Source of the DNA: Clostridiales bacterium | GTDB taxonomy: Bacteria; Bacillota; Clostridia; Lachnospirales; Lachnospiraceae | Reading direction: 5' to 3' | Assembly (NCBI GenBank): GCA_012522735.1 | Contig: JAAYJU010000139.1 | Location: 1 to 60,297 of the forward strand | Length of the DNA: 60,297 bases | Shown: in pieces, positions 1 to 8,928 of the stretch | How positions within the stretch are numbered: the first letter of the stretch is position 1 | Layout: each line of letters starts with the position of its first letter | Notes under the pieces: generated by a model | The model's input: only the letters and a program-made list of their open reading frames with translations | Told to the model about the DNA's origin: nothing | The model's database searches: none | Translations under genes and position numbers: made by a program

Positions 1-1375
1 CAGCCTCTGTGATTGCTTCTTCATAGGTAGGATGAGGACGTATAATCGATCCTAAATCCTTATAAGTGAGCTTTTTTGATATCGCTAGAGCAAGCTCACC
101 AATCATATCCGTAGCTCTATCACACAGAAGCTGTGCTCCTAGGAGTCTTCCTGTTTTGGCATCACATATGAGCTTTACAAAGCCCCGCTCTCCCATGGAT
201 AGTAGGGTTTTACTATTTCCGAGCATAGGATATTTACCGACCTTAACATCGTAGCCTAATGCTTTCGCCTCAGCTTCATCCATACCTACAGTAGCTACTT
301 CGGGTACTGTATATATACATGATGGTATTACATCCAAATCAATGGATGGCCTATGCCCAAACATTCTTTCCACAGCTACTATCCCCTGTGCTGATGCCAC
401 ATGAGCAAGCTGTTTTCCCCGAATCACATCCCCTATGGCATAGATACCAGTAAGGCTTGTTTCAAAATCTGCATTAACCCTAATGCAAGCCCCGTCCATC
501 TCAGGAGCTATATCTTCTTCAAATAATCCCTCAGTATTCGAGCGTCTTCCCACTGATAATAGAATTCCCTCGGCTTCTGTTGTCATGGTATTATCCTTCG
601 CTATATATTCACAAACCAGTCCATAGGGACCCCCTTCGGAGATATTAACTACCTTTGCCCCAGTATGAATTGTAATTCCTTTCTTTTTAAGTCCCATGGT
701 AATACTCTGGGAAATTTCTTTATCCATGCCCGATAGAATCCTGTCCATAGCTTCAATTATTTCTACTTCACAGCCAAGCTCCTTATAAATAGTAGCCATC
801 TCTATACCAATGACACCGCCACCGATAATGAGAAGCTTATTATAAAGCCTTCCTTCACCGTCTAGTAGGTCATCACTTGTCACCACATTCTTAAGGCTTG
901 AGCCTTCAATCCTAGGGATAACAGGTACAGAGCCTGTAGCAATCAGAATGTTTTTTGCCTCCAAATCTAATATGTCACTTTTAGGCATTGCCTCACTTTG
1001 TCTTGTAACCCTAACATTATTCTTAGAAGTAATCTTAGCTGCTCCTTTGTAGACTATAACACCATTCGCTTTAAAAAGCCCTTCAATTCCCGTACGGATC
1101 TTAGCAACAACCTCATCTTTTCTATCCATAAGCTTCCCATAATCAAGGCTTAGGTCAGTAAAGGAAATGCCTGCCTCCTGCATACGCTTAGCTTCCGATA
1201 TAAAATGGGTGCTATGCATCAAGGTTTTTGTAGGTACACAGCCTCGGTTAAGGCATGTTCCTCCAATATCTCCTTTTTCAATAATTGCAACCTTTTTCCC
1301 TAGCTTAGCTGCTTTTATAGCCGCCACATAACCTCCCGGACCAGAGCCTATTACTATCAAATCGTATTTATCCAT
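1..1375 (-). CDS. lpd: Dihydrolipoyl dehydrogenase (L-protein), 3' end outside the window
   Basis: FAD-dependent dehydrogenase that reoxidises the dihydrolipoyl arm of GcvH with NAD+. The protein starts MDKYDLIVIGSGPGG, an FAD-binding GxGxxG fold, followed by the redox disulfide motif CLNRGCVPTK. Near the truncated end the text RPHPTYEEAI keeps the catalytic His and the Glu five residues later. About 458 codons are present, so only the last few residues are missing at the left edge. The ATG at 1375 follows an AGGAGG at 1385-1390. It is the last gene of the gcv operon, so it probably serves glycine cleavage, although an L-protein can be shared with other 2-oxoacid complexes. Confidence 0.95.
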   Translation of the reverse strand, partial: MDKYDLIVIGSGPGGYVAAIKAAKLGKKVAIIEKGDIGGTCLNRGCVPTKTLMHSTHFISEAKRMQEAGISFTDLSLDYGKLMDRKDEVVAKIRTGIEGLFKANGVIVYKGAAKITSKNNVRVTRQSEAMPKSDILDLEAKNILIATGSVPVIPRIEGSSLKNVVTSDDLLDGEGRLYNKLLIIGGGVIGIEMATIYKELGCEVEIIEAMDRILSGMDKEISQSITMGLKKKGITIHTGAKVVNISEGGPYGLVCEYIAKDNTMTTEAEGILLSVGRRSNTEGLFEEDIAPEMDGACIRVNADFETSLTGIYAIGDVIRGKQLAHVASAQGIVAVERMFGHRPSIDLDVIPSCIYTVPEVATVGMDEAEAKALGYDVKVGKYPMLGNSKTLLSMGERGFVKLICDAKTGRLLGAQLLCDRATDMIGELALAISKKLTYKDLGSIIRPHPTYEEAITEA

Positions 1376-1391
1376 ATTTTGATTCCTCCTT

Positions 1392-1410
1392 ACTATATCT
1401 TTGATATAGT
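1392..1410 (-). promoter_or_regulatory. Small hairpin directly upstream of the lpd ribosome binding site
   Basis: A perfect 8-bp inverted repeat (ACTATATC / GATATAGT) with a 3-nt loop ends one base before the AGGAGG of lpd. It is seen directly; a role in translation or mRNA processing is only inferred, and chance is possible in AT-rich DNA. The rest of the gap between lplA and lpd (to 1495) shows no clear promoter or terminator. Confidence 0.3.
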
Positions 1411-1495
1411 AATATCATAATCTTTCCAATATCACTTAAATATATCATGCCCATGTAGATTATCTGATAGAGTTGTCATAGCTTGAGCAATAATA

Positions 1496-2494
1496 CTAAA
1501 TTTCCTCATTAATAAGTAACAGTATATCCTCTAACATTTGCTTCTTACTATCCTCTGCCTTAATCTTTATCAAGGCTTCCTTCAAGGCCTCTTCCATATC
1601 CTTAGCAGTAAATACACGTCCTATCAAGCTGTCTGGTATCTTCTCGATAAGCTCAGTATCAAGAGCATCAGAATATGAACGGCAATTCTTAATAATACCG
1701 CCTTCAACTACCAGCTGCAGTTCAATATCTCCCCAGCTAAATCTTCTCTCGAGGCTATCGCTAAACTCTATCTTTCTACCATATTTCCATTCCCAGGAAG
1801 AGAATTTCTTCTCTCCTTCTAGTAGCTTATCCCAAGCCAACTGTTTATCATCAATCTGAACCGGCCTGGATCCATAGACCCCACCAAAAGCATTTATTAG
1901 CTCATCCTTTAATCTATCTATGGTAAGGTCAGATACATATTCATTAAGATTAGCTACTCTGGATTTTACCGAGTCCACACCCTTTGACTTAAGCTTAGCC
2001 TTTGATACATTCAGATACTTTGATAGGCTGGGCATGTCCACATCAACAAGAATTGTTCCGTGATGATAGCATTTATCTCCTGAAGCATAAAATGCATTGC
2101 CTGAGAACTTTCTGCCCTCCACAGTGATATCATTTCGTCCTGATTTCAATGCTGGGATACCTATGTTATTTACAGCCTTTATGATTACCTCCAACTGCCT
2201 GTCTACATTGTAGTTATCCTTTGTAACAAGAAAGGTAAAGTTGAGATTACCCATATCATGGTATACTGCCCCTCCACCTGAAAGCCTCCTGACAAGCTTT
2301 CCACCGGAATCTTCCAATTCCTTAACCTTGCATTCCTTCCAAGGATTTTGATTCCTTCCAATAACTACAGTATTTTCATTCTGCCACAGATAAAGTATAC
2401 ATTCATCATTTACCACATTAAGTAGCAGATATTCCTCTAAGGCTAGGTTCTTATATGGGTCCGTTTCATTTGTAATATAATATTTTAAGTTGAT
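1496..2494 (-). CDS. lplA: Lipoate-protein ligase A
   Basis: ATP-dependent ligase that attaches lipoate to the GcvH lysine. It carries the family's NPWKEC near the N terminus, the RRLSGGGAVYHD core, and GNAFYASGDKCYHHGTILVDVD. The first clear conventional start is a GTG at 2416, but family similarity continues upstream in frame: KYYITNETDPYKNLALEEY is the normal LplA N terminus and is encoded at 2417-2485. No ATG, GTG or TTG lies in frame before it. The best placed start is an ATC at 2494, six bases after GAGGG (2501-2505), giving about 332 residues, the usual length. The start is therefore uncertain; the function is clear from both sequence and its place in the gcv operon. Confidence 0.85.
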   Translation of the reverse strand: MNLKYYITNETDPYKNLALEEYLLLNVVNDECILYLWQNENTVVIGRNQNPWKECKVKELEDSGGKLVRRLSGGGAVYHDMGNLNFTFLVTKDNYNVDRQLEVIIKAVNNIGIPALKSGRNDITVEGRKFSGNAFYASGDKCYHHGTILVDVDMPSLSKYLNVSKAKLKSKGVDSVKSRVANLNEYVSDLTIDRLKDELINAFGGVYGSRPVQIDDKQLAWDKLLEGEKKFSSWEWKYGRKIEFSDSLERRFSWGDIELQLVVEGGIIKNCRSYSDALDTELIEKIPDSLIGRVFTAKDMEEALKEALIKIKAEDSKKQMLEDILLLINEEI

Positions 2495-2528
2495 TGTGAT
2501 CCCTCTTTCATGTTTTTGTAACAGTTTT

Positions 2529-2613
2529 GTAACGGTGCCGTAATGGTGCCAGGCACCATTACGATTCTGTTAACTCCTGTAACAAGTTTGTAATGGTGCC
2601 TGGCACCAATTAT
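2529..2613. repeat. REP-like palindromes of the GTAATGGTGCC family (two copies plus a half)
   Basis: A perfect palindrome with one central base spans 2539-2563 (arms CGTAATGGTGCC / GGCACCATTACG). A second, TAATGGTGCC-T-GGCACCAATTA, spans about 2591-2613, and a half copy precedes them at 2529. They fill the gap between gcvPB and lplA. Related copies lie at 8929-8991, 34545-34579 and 43163-43250. Such hairpins can act as terminators or mRNA-stabilising structures; no associated transposase is in this window. Confidence 0.85.
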
Positions 2614-2618
2614 ACCAA

Positions 2619-4064
2619 TTAAAAGTTATATCGTAATATCGGATTTCTTGCAGCCCGAACCTCGTCAGGACGGCCTATAGGGGTTGTGGTTGGGCTGTTA
2701 TGCACCGCATCAGGGTCATTACAGGCTTTATTATATATTTCCTTGAATATTTCAATCGCTTCGTCTAATGTTTCTTTTGATTCAGTCTCAGTAGGCTCCA
2801 CCATCAATGCCTCATGTACAATCAACGGAAAATACATTGTAGGAGGATGCATACCATAATCTAATAATGCCTTGGCAAAATCCAATGCGGATACTGACTT
2901 CTCCTTTTTAAGTTCTTCAAGGGACATAACAAATTCATGCATACAGCGTCCATTCCCAAAGGGTATGTCGAATGTATCCTTTAACTTATGCAGCATATAG
3001 TTGGCATTTAAGACGGCATTCTCAGAGGCATCCTTAAGCCCTTCACTTCCCAAGGTCATCATATAGGTAAGTGCTCTTACTACCACCAGGAAGTTACCAT
3101 AAAAGTCCTTAACACGTCCTATGCTCTTCTCGTTCTTATCCTCAAATGCAAGCATTCCCTTATTATCAATTATTCTAGGTGTCGGAAGATACTTAACCAA
3201 AATATCCTTACATCCTACCGGACCGCTTCCGGGACCTCCTCCACCGTGAGGTGTGGAAAATGTCTTGTGAAGATTAAGATGTACCACATCAAATCCCATA
3301 TCGCCTGGCCTTGCCACACCCATAATGGCATTAAGATTCGCACCATCATAGTAATTCAAGCCACCGGCTTCGTGAATTATGCTTGTTATCTCAAGAATAT
3401 GCTCCTCAAATAAGCCAATGGTATTCGGATTGGTAAGCATAAAGCCTGCCGTGTCCTCTCCCACTGCATTCCTAAGAGCTTCTACATCTACAAATCCATC
3501 CTCAGTTGAGGGCACATTAACTACAGTAAAGCCTGCCATGGCAGCACTAGCCGGATTGGTTCCATGGGCGGAATCAGGAACTATAATCTTATCACGCTTG
3601 CTATCATTTCTATCCTGATGATAAGCCCGGATTAGCTTTAGTCCTGTAAACTCACCATGAGCACCTGCTGCAGGCTGAAAATCCATAGCATCCATTCCAG
3701 TTATCTTTCCAAGGTATTTATCTGCCAACTGATATACCTCCAGACAGCCCTGCACCGTATCAATAGGCTGTAGAGGATGAACATCTGAAAATCCGGGAAG
3801 TCCTGCCATCTCATTGTTTATCTTCGGATTGTATTTCATTGTACAAGATCCAAGAGGATAGAAACCATTATTAACACCAAATGTACGCTTAACAAGCTTG
3901 GTATAATGTCTGCTTATCTCTGTCTCTGAGACATGGGGAAGGTTAAGCTCCTTCTTCCTTTCATAACCCGCGCTTACATGTGTTACTGGAACATCACATT
4001 CGGGCATTAAATCCAGTCCTCTATTCGTGTTACCCTTCTCAAAGATTAGCTTCATATTATTCAT
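2619..4064 (-). CDS. gcvPB: Glycine dehydrogenase (decarboxylating) subunit 2
   Basis: C-terminal half of the split P-protein, the PLP-dependent glycine decarboxylase that passes the aminomethyl group to lipoyl-GcvH. The PLP lysine is in NLHKTFSTPHGGGGPGSG, the family's glycine-rich signature, and the FYPLGSCTMKYNP motif lies near residue 70. Its 481 residues match the two-subunit form. The ATG at 4064 overlaps the stop of gcvPA by 4 bp and follows GGGAGG, so the two halves are translationally coupled. It is followed by the REP-like palindromes. Confidence 0.97.
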   Translation of the reverse strand: MNNMKLIFEKGNTNRGLDLMPECDVPVTHVSAGYERKKELNLPHVSETEISRHYTKLVKRTFGVNNGFYPLGSCTMKYNPKINNEMAGLPGFSDVHPLQPIDTVQGCLEVYQLADKYLGKITGMDAMDFQPAAGAHGEFTGLKLIRAYHQDRNDSKRDKIIVPDSAHGTNPASAAMAGFTVVNVPSTEDGFVDVEALRNAVGEDTAGFMLTNPNTIGLFEEHILEITSIIHEAGGLNYYDGANLNAIMGVARPGDMGFDVVHLNLHKTFSTPHGGGGPGSGPVGCKDILVKYLPTPRIIDNKGMLAFEDKNEKSIGRVKDFYGNFLVVVRALTYMMTLGSEGLKDASENAVLNANYMLHKLKDTFDIPFGNGRCMHEFVMSLEELKKEKSVSALDFAKALLDYGMHPPTMYFPLIVHEALMVEPTETESKETLDEAIEIFKEIYNKACNDPDAVHNSPTTTPIGRPDEVRAARNPILRYNF

Positions 4065-5389
4065 TCCTGCACCTCCCTAAGAATACGGGTTAAGGCATCC
4101 ATCTCTTCCTTTGTATTAAGCTCAGTAGCACACCATAAAAGCTGCCCTTTATCATCACCTTCCAATGGATACCCACCAAGAATTCCATTATCAGAAAGAA
4201 CCTGTAACACCCTATCTACATCTGTGTTTACTGTGGTAACAAACTCATTGAAGAACTCTCCCTTATATACCATTTCATATCCGTCTATCTCACATAAGCG
4301 CTGAGCAAGATAATGAGCCTTTGACATAGAAAGGGTTGCTGCTTGCTTGAGTCCTTCTTTTCCCATAGAAGCAAGATATACCGCAGCTGTCATTGCACAA
4401 AGGGCTTGATTGGAGCAAATATTACTGGAAGCCTTCTCACGACGGATATGCTGTTCTCTGGCCTGTAAGGTCAGAACATAGGCTCGTCTTCCTTGCGAAT
4501 CTGTAGTCTCTCCAACTATTCTTCCAGGAAGCCTTCTCATTAGCTTATCGGTGGTCGCCATAAAGCCAAGATAAGGTCCTCCAAATGACAAGCCCAAACC
4601 AAGGGGCTGGCCTTCTCCTATGGCTATATCAACTCCGTATTCTGCCGGTGTCTTTAAAATTCCTAAGGAAATGGGATTGCAACTCATGATATATTTGATA
4701 TCAGAATCTGCAAGAATACTGCCGATAGCATCCCCATCCTCTAATAGACCATAATAATTAGGCTGCTGAATAAGAACACATGAAATATCATCATCCAGTT
4801 TATTCTTCAAGCTTTCTATATCAGTAAGCCCATCCTTTACAGGAATTATCTCCATCTCCATATCAGTTCCGCTAATATATGTGCCTATGGTTTCAATAAT
4901 CATAGGATTAACTGAAGCTGATAGAAGAGCTTTCTTTCTCTTTCTTTCCTTGCTCATAATCACTGCTTCTGCTGCCGCACTGGCACCATCATAAACCGAT
5001 GCATTTGATACCTGCATTCCGGTCAACTCGCAGATCATAGTCTGATATTCGAATATTGATTGTAGAATTCCCTGACTTATCTCAGCCTGGTACGGAGTAT
5101 AAGCTGTCATGAATTCCTCTTTAGACGTAACCTGCTTAACAATAGATGGGATATAATGGCGGTAAGCACCGCATCCCCTGAAAATAGAATCGTATACCTT
5201 ATTCTTTCCAGCAATCTTTCTCATTTTGCTCGACACTTCCATCTCAGACATTCCCCTTGGAATATCCAGAGGAGCACCAAGCTTCACTTCCTTTGGTATG
5301 GCATCAAATAGCTCATACATAGAGTTAAGACCAATTTCCTTTAGCATACTAAGCTGTTCTTCTTTTGTATTTGGAATATAAGTACCCAT
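4061..5389 (-). CDS. gcvPA: Glycine dehydrogenase (decarboxylating) subunit 1
   Basis: N-terminal half of the split P-protein, forming a heterotetramer with GcvPB. Family motifs include FRGCGAYRHYIPSIV and the TPYQAEISQGILQSIFEYQT segment near residue 100, and GEGQPLGLGLSFGGPYLG further on. The ATG at 5389 (MGTYIPNTKEEQ) is preceded by AGGAGG and gives 442 residues, the normal size. An in-frame upstream ATG would add 24 residues with no family similarity, so it is not used. It sits 78 bp downstream of gcvH. Confidence 0.96.
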   Translation of the reverse strand: MGTYIPNTKEEQLSMLKEIGLNSMYELFDAIPKEVKLGAPLDIPRGMSEMEVSSKMRKIAGKNKVYDSIFRGCGAYRHYIPSIVKQVTSKEEFMTAYTPYQAEISQGILQSIFEYQTMICELTGMQVSNASVYDGASAAAEAVIMSKERKRKKALLSASVNPMIIETIGTYISGTDMEMEIIPVKDGLTDIESLKNKLDDDISCVLIQQPNYYGLLEDGDAIGSILADSDIKYIMSCNPISLGILKTPAEYGVDIAIGEGQPLGLGLSFGGPYLGFMATTDKLMRRLPGRIVGETTDSQGRRAYVLTLQAREQHIRREKASSNICSNQALCAMTAAVYLASMGKEGLKQAATLSMSKAHYLAQRLCEIDGYEMVYKGEFFNEFVTTVNTDVDRVLQVLSDNGILGGYPLEGDDKGQLLWCATELNTKEEMDALTRILREVQE

Positions 5390-5467
5390 ATGCCGACCTC
5401 CTTTATCTAGGAAGACACTTAAGTAACAGCGTCCAATCCTGGGTAATAAACTAAAATCCATCTAAAC

Positions 5468-5833
5468 CTACTCAGCAATAAGCTTCTTATATTCCTCTTC
5501 AGTTAGAAGGTCTGCTTTATCACTAATATTTTCAACCTCAATAAACCAAGCATCCATAGCATCGGAATTAACAAGCTCAGGCTGGTCAAGAAGATCCTCA
5601 TTAATGGCTTTTACAGTTCCTGATACGGGACTGTATACGTTAGAAACTGCCTTTACAGACTCTACATCAGCAAAGGATTCGCCTACTGATACCTCATCTC
5701 CCTCTTCTGGTAGACTAATAAAGACTAAATCACCTAGCTCGTTCTGTGCATAATCAGAAATTCCTACTCTTGCTCTTGTATCATCTAAAAACTCTACCCA
5801 TTCATGGGATTTTGCATATAAAACCTTACTCAT
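5468..5833 (-). CDS. gcvH: Glycine cleavage system H protein
   Basis: Lipoyl carrier protein of the glycine cleavage system. At 121 residues it is a typical GcvH, with the lipoyl-attachment lysine in DVESVKAVSNVYSP (about residue 63) and the following VNSDAMDAWFIEVE segment. The ATG at 5833 has AGGAGG at 5840-5845. Its leader carries the duplicated SD/anti-SD hairpin described at 5840-5895, so its translation may be controlled separately from gcvT upstream. It would be lipoylated by the LplA encoded in the same operon. Confidence 0.97.
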   Translation of the reverse strand: MSKVLYAKSHEWVEFLDDTRARVGISDYAQNELGDLVFISLPEEGDEVSVGESFADVESVKAVSNVYSPVSGTVKAINEDLLDQPELVNSDAMDAWFIEVENISDKADLLTEEEYKKLIAE

Positions 5834-5839
5834 AACAAA

Positions 5840-5895
5840 CCTCCTAAAATATTTTTATTTATATTGTTATCTCTCAACGGAGGTTTTGACCTCCT
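5840..5895 (-). promoter_or_regulatory. Duplicated SD/anti-SD leader unit, single copy, of gcvH
   Basis: On the minus strand AGGAGG-TCAAAA-CCTCCGTTG (5878-5895) forms a hairpin. After an AT-rich spacer the true Shine-Dalgarno AGGAGG (5840-5845) follows, 50 bp from the first GGAGG. The CCTCC could pair with either GGAGG. The same arrangement precedes four other genes in this window (16558, 27629, 28362, 43324). The repeat is observed; the switching role is inferred. Confidence 0.75.
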
Positions 5896-5921
5896 AATTT
5901 AAAAAAATCGAACATATCATA

Positions 5922-6007
5922 AATAAGCAGATTAATACTCAAGGACTTTGTCCTTTCGCTCGCGTAAAGGTTTAGCTTGCTGAACCGATTCACTTAATTT
6001 GCTTATT
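5922..6007. repeat. AATAAGC-bounded nested palindromic element abutting the gcvT stop
   Basis: The outer arms are AATAAGCAGATTAA (5922-5935) and TTAATTTGCTTATT (5994-6007). Inside are GGACTTTGTCC and GGTTTAGCTTGCTGAACC palindromes and a TTTCGCTCGCG stretch. Its minus-strand order matches the right part of the element at 56995-57152. The right arm contains the TAA stop of gcvT (6003-6005). It separates gcvT from gcvH within one operon. Confidence 0.75.
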
Positions 6008-7088
6008 GGCGAATATAAAATGGTATTTCTACAATTTCAGCTGTAATTTTTCTCCCTCTTACATCCACCAAAAGCTCTGCTCCAAGAATGCTGTTGTCCA
6101 CATCGACTAAGGCCATGGCTATGGGATAACCAAGATAGGGCGAATGTGTGCCCGAGGTCGTTCTTCCAATCTCCTTGTCACCTATAAATACAGGACAATT
6201 CTCTCTTGCTATACCTCTTCCGGTTATCTTTAGTCCCACTCGGGTCCTAGTAGGTGTTCCTCTATCTATAATACCCTTCTTACCAATAAAATTCTCCTTA
6301 TTTAGCTTTACAGCAAATCCTAAACCCGCTTCTATCGGAGATATATCATCATCCATCTCATGACCATAAAGAGGCATTCCTGCTTCCAGACGAAGAGTAT
6401 CTCTGGCTCCAAGCCCACAGGGGATTAAACCTTCATCAGCACCTGCATCAAGCAGAAGCTCCCATAGCTTGACGGCATCCTCATTCTTACAGCAGAGCTC
6501 ATATCCGCCTTCTCCAGTATAACCGGTTTTCGACACCATACAGCTTATTCCAGAAACATTTACATTTTCCTTAAATGCATAGTATTTTATAGGGAGTTCG
6601 TTAACTTCGGAAATCTTTCCTAGAATATCAGTAGATAGTGGTCCTTGAAGAGCAATAAGTGCTAATTCCTCGGAAATATCCGAAAGCCTCACCTCACCAA
6701 AGAGATGAGCCTTCATCCATTCCACATCCTTATGACGATTGGATGCATTGACGACAACTAGATATTCCTCTTCACTAATCCTATATATAAGGACATCATC
6801 GACTACCCCACCCTCCTCGTTGCACATGGGACTGTACTTTACCTGCCCATCTTTCATACGACTGCAATCATTGGTTACCAGCATCTGTATATTATTAAGA
6901 GCATCCTTTCCCTTAATTATAACCTCTCCCATATGGGATACATCAAAAACTCCAGCTGCATTTCTGACAGCCATATGCTCAGCTATGATACCGGATTTAT
7001 ATTGTACCGGAAGCAGATACCCTGCAAATGGTACTATTTTTCCTTCTTCAGCTACATGGCAATCATAAAGAGGTGTCTTCATATCCAT
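6003..7088 (-). CDS. gcvT: Aminomethyltransferase (glycine cleavage T protein)
   Basis: Transfers the methylene unit from aminomethyl-lipoyl-GcvH to tetrahydrofolate, releasing ammonia. The 361 residues open with TPLYDCHVAEEGKIVPFAGY, the family N terminus, and include FDVSHMGE, KTGYTGEGGYE and the C-terminal barrel segment GRTTSGTHSPYLG. The ATG at 7088 follows an AGGAGGG. It is the first gene of the gcv operon. A TATAAT-like box lies about 80 bp upstream on the minus strand, with no convincing -35 element. No glycine riboswitch could be recognised in the short leader. Confidence 0.97.
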   Translation of the reverse strand: MDMKTPLYDCHVAEEGKIVPFAGYLLPVQYKSGIIAEHMAVRNAAGVFDVSHMGEVIIKGKDALNNIQMLVTNDCSRMKDGQVKYSPMCNEEGGVVDDVLIYRISEEEYLVVVNASNRHKDVEWMKAHLFGEVRLSDISEELALIALQGPLSTDILGKISEVNELPIKYYAFKENVNVSGISCMVSKTGYTGEGGYELCCKNEDAVKLWELLLDAGADEGLIPCGLGARDTLRLEAGMPLYGHEMDDDISPIEAGLGFAVKLNKENFIGKKGIIDRGTPTRTRVGLKITGRGIARENCPVFIGDKEIGRTTSGTHSPYLGYPIAMALVDVDNSILGAELLVDVRGRKITAEIVEIPFYIRQ

Positions 7089-7242
7089 AATATTTCCCTC
7101 CTGTCTATTAATATGCTTCTACTTCATATATCTGTCATTATCTAACTATCTAATATTACTACCTTTATTATACATACTATCTATTTTTGGATAAATTAAT
7201 TATATTATTTGGCTAATACAAAGTCAACAACTCAGTGCTTTT

Positions 7243-7261
7243 TGAGTGATAACATCACTCA
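7243..7261. promoter_or_regulatory. Palindrome upstream of the ABC importer genes
   Basis: TGAGTGAT-AAC-ATCACTCA is a perfect 8-bp inverted repeat with 3-nt spacing, 65 bp before the ABC ATPase start in the divergent gap shared with gcvT. It has the shape of a dimeric regulator site or a short hairpin. The regulator is unknown; assignment is by shape and position only. Confidence 0.35.
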
Positions 7262-7325
7262 TTGTCAAGTAACCTATCATTTGTGGTTTCATATAATACA
7301 ATATAAGCAAAAAGGGAGGCACTGT

Positions 7326-8102
7326 ATGAGCGAACTACTACGTATAGATCATATTAGTTATACCTACCATAACCTAGAAGGAGAAACACCGGCATTAATG
7401 GATGTTTCTTTTCATGTTAATGACGGTGAATTTTTGGGCATCGTTGGACCTAGTGGTTGCGGTAAATCCACTCTGCTTTCTTTAATCGCTGGCTTGCTTA
7501 ACCCAAGCAGCGGTTCCATATATATTAACGGTAAGGATTTAAAGTCCTCCGGTAAGAACATTGGATATATGCTTCAGAAGGACCATTTACTTGACTGGCG
7601 AAGCACACTAAAAAATGTAACTTTGGGAATGGAAATTCAGCATAAGCTTTCCGGTAACAGCTACGTTCAGATTAATGAACTCTTAAATACCTATGGGTTA
7701 ATTACATTTAAGCAATCATACCCTTCAGAGTTATCCGGTGGAATGCGCCAAAGGGCAGCCCTTATACGTACCCTTTTGTTAGAACCGGATATTCTGCTTT
7801 TAGATGAGCCGTTTTCCGCTTTGGATTACCAAACCAGACTAGAGGTAGCAGATGATATATGGGGAATTATTCGCAAAGAAAAAAAGACAGCCATTTTGAT
7901 TACACATGATATCTCGGAGGCAATCAGTATGTCAGATAGAGTCATAGTGTTGTCCCACCGGCCTGGAACTGTAAAGCGGGTATTCGACATAAGTCTTTCC
8001 GTAGCGGATCGGACTCCATTTTTAGCAAGAAGTGCTCCCGAGTTCAAAGATTACTTTAATTTAATTTGGAAGGAGCTAAATCATAATGAGCAGGAAAAAT
8101 AG
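7326..8102 (+). CDS. ABC importer ATP-binding protein (SsuB/TauB/ThiZ type)
   Basis: Nucleotide-binding subunit of a nitrate/sulfonate/taurine/pyrimidine-type importer. Walker A is GPSGCGKST, the signature is LSGGMRQRAAL and Walker B is ILLLDEPFSALD, followed by the H-loop in ILITHDISEAI; the SGGMRQR form is typical of this importer group. The ATG at 7326 is chosen because GGGAGG lies just upstream and the product begins like the family (MSELLRIDHISYTY, 258 residues); a longer reading frame upstream shows no similarity. It overlaps the permease gene by 17 bp. The substrate cannot be told, because no binding-protein gene is beside it. Confidence 0.92.
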   Translation: MSELLRIDHISYTYHNLEGETPALMDVSFHVNDGEFLGIVGPSGCGKSTLLSLIAGLLNPSSGSIYINGKDLKSSGKNIGYMLQKDHLLDWRSTLKNVTLGMEIQHKLSGNSYVQINELLNTYGLITFKQSYPSELSGGMRQRAALIRTLLLEPDILLLDEPFSALDYQTRLEVADDIWGIIRKEKKTAILITHDISEAISMSDRVIVLSHRPGTVKRVFDISLSVADRTPFLARSAPEFKDYFNLIWKELNHNEQEK

Positions 8103-8910
8103 AAAGGTTTCAAGCGAAAGCTTAAACATTTCAGCTGCTCAAAAAGCCTATGTTAGAAAGCATATTTTACGTACACGTAGAATCCGAATCTATCAATTTA
8201 TTATTTTAATAGGATTTATTGCTTTCTGGGAAATCAGTACTCTTATAGGTATTGTGGATTCCTTTATTTTTTCCAGTCCATCCAGGGTTGTGAAAACTAT
8301 TGCGGAAATGACAGTTAACGGTCAGCTGTTTTACCATATCGGTATTACATTATTAGAAACACTTATAAGCTTTGCTCTAGTTAATCTAGTCGGGCTATTA
8401 GTAGCAGTAATACTCTGGTGGAATGACAGCATAGCAAAGGTTTTGGAGCCATATCTGATTGTATTAAATAGTCTACCCAAATCAGCGCTTGCTCCGGTAT
8501 TCATAGTTTGGCTTGGTGCTAACATGAAGACTATCATCGTGGCCGCCATATCTGTTGCATTATTCGGATCCATAATAACTCTACACTCTGATTTTAAAGC
8601 AGTTGAAGAAGATAAAATCAAGCTTATATATACATTAGGGGGAAATAAAAAGGATGTGCTATTGAAGGTAGTCCTGCCTGCAAATATCCCCTCCTTGATT
8701 AGCCTTATGAAGGTAAATATTGGTCTATCTCTTGTAGGTGTTATAATCGGTGAGTTCTTGGCAGCAAAGGCAGGTCTAGGCTATCTTATCATCTACGGTA
8801 GCCAGGTATTTCGTTTGGATTGGGTTATAATGAGCATAGTAATCTTATCTATAGTAGCAACAGGTTTGTATAAAGTATTGTCATACTTCGAAAAAAGGTA
8901 TTCCAAATAA
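8086..8910 (+). CDS. ABC importer permease (SsuC/TauC/ThiX type)
   Basis: Integral membrane subunit paired with the upstream ATPase. The 274 residues contain about six membrane segments and the cytoplasmic coupling loop EEDKIKLIYTLGGNKKDVLLKVVLP, which matches the BPD_transp_1 EAA pattern of this group. The N-terminal 35 residues are basic and cytoplasmic. The start at 8086 lies inside the end of the ATPase gene, with AAGGAG upstream, which implies coupled translation. A REP-like hairpin follows the stop and probably ends the transcript. Confidence 0.92.
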   Translation: MSRKNRKVSSESLNISAAQKAYVRKHILRTRRIRIYQFIILIGFIAFWEISTLIGIVDSFIFSSPSRVVKTIAEMTVNGQLFYHIGITLLETLISFALVNLVGLLVAVILWWNDSIAKVLEPYLIVLNSLPKSALAPVFIVWLGANMKTIIVAAISVALFGSIITLHSDFKAVEEDKIKLIYTLGGNKKDVLLKVVLPANIPSLISLMKVNIGLSLVGVIIGEFLAAKAGLGYLIIYGSQVFRLDWVIMSIVILSIVATGLYKVLSYFEKRYSK

Positions 8911-8928
8911 AACCATCTATATCCTCCT

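Noticed and set aside
7089-7208. Glycine riboswitch before gcvT
   Set aside because: The leader is short and AT-rich; none of the conserved glycine-aptamer segments could be found on the minus strand.
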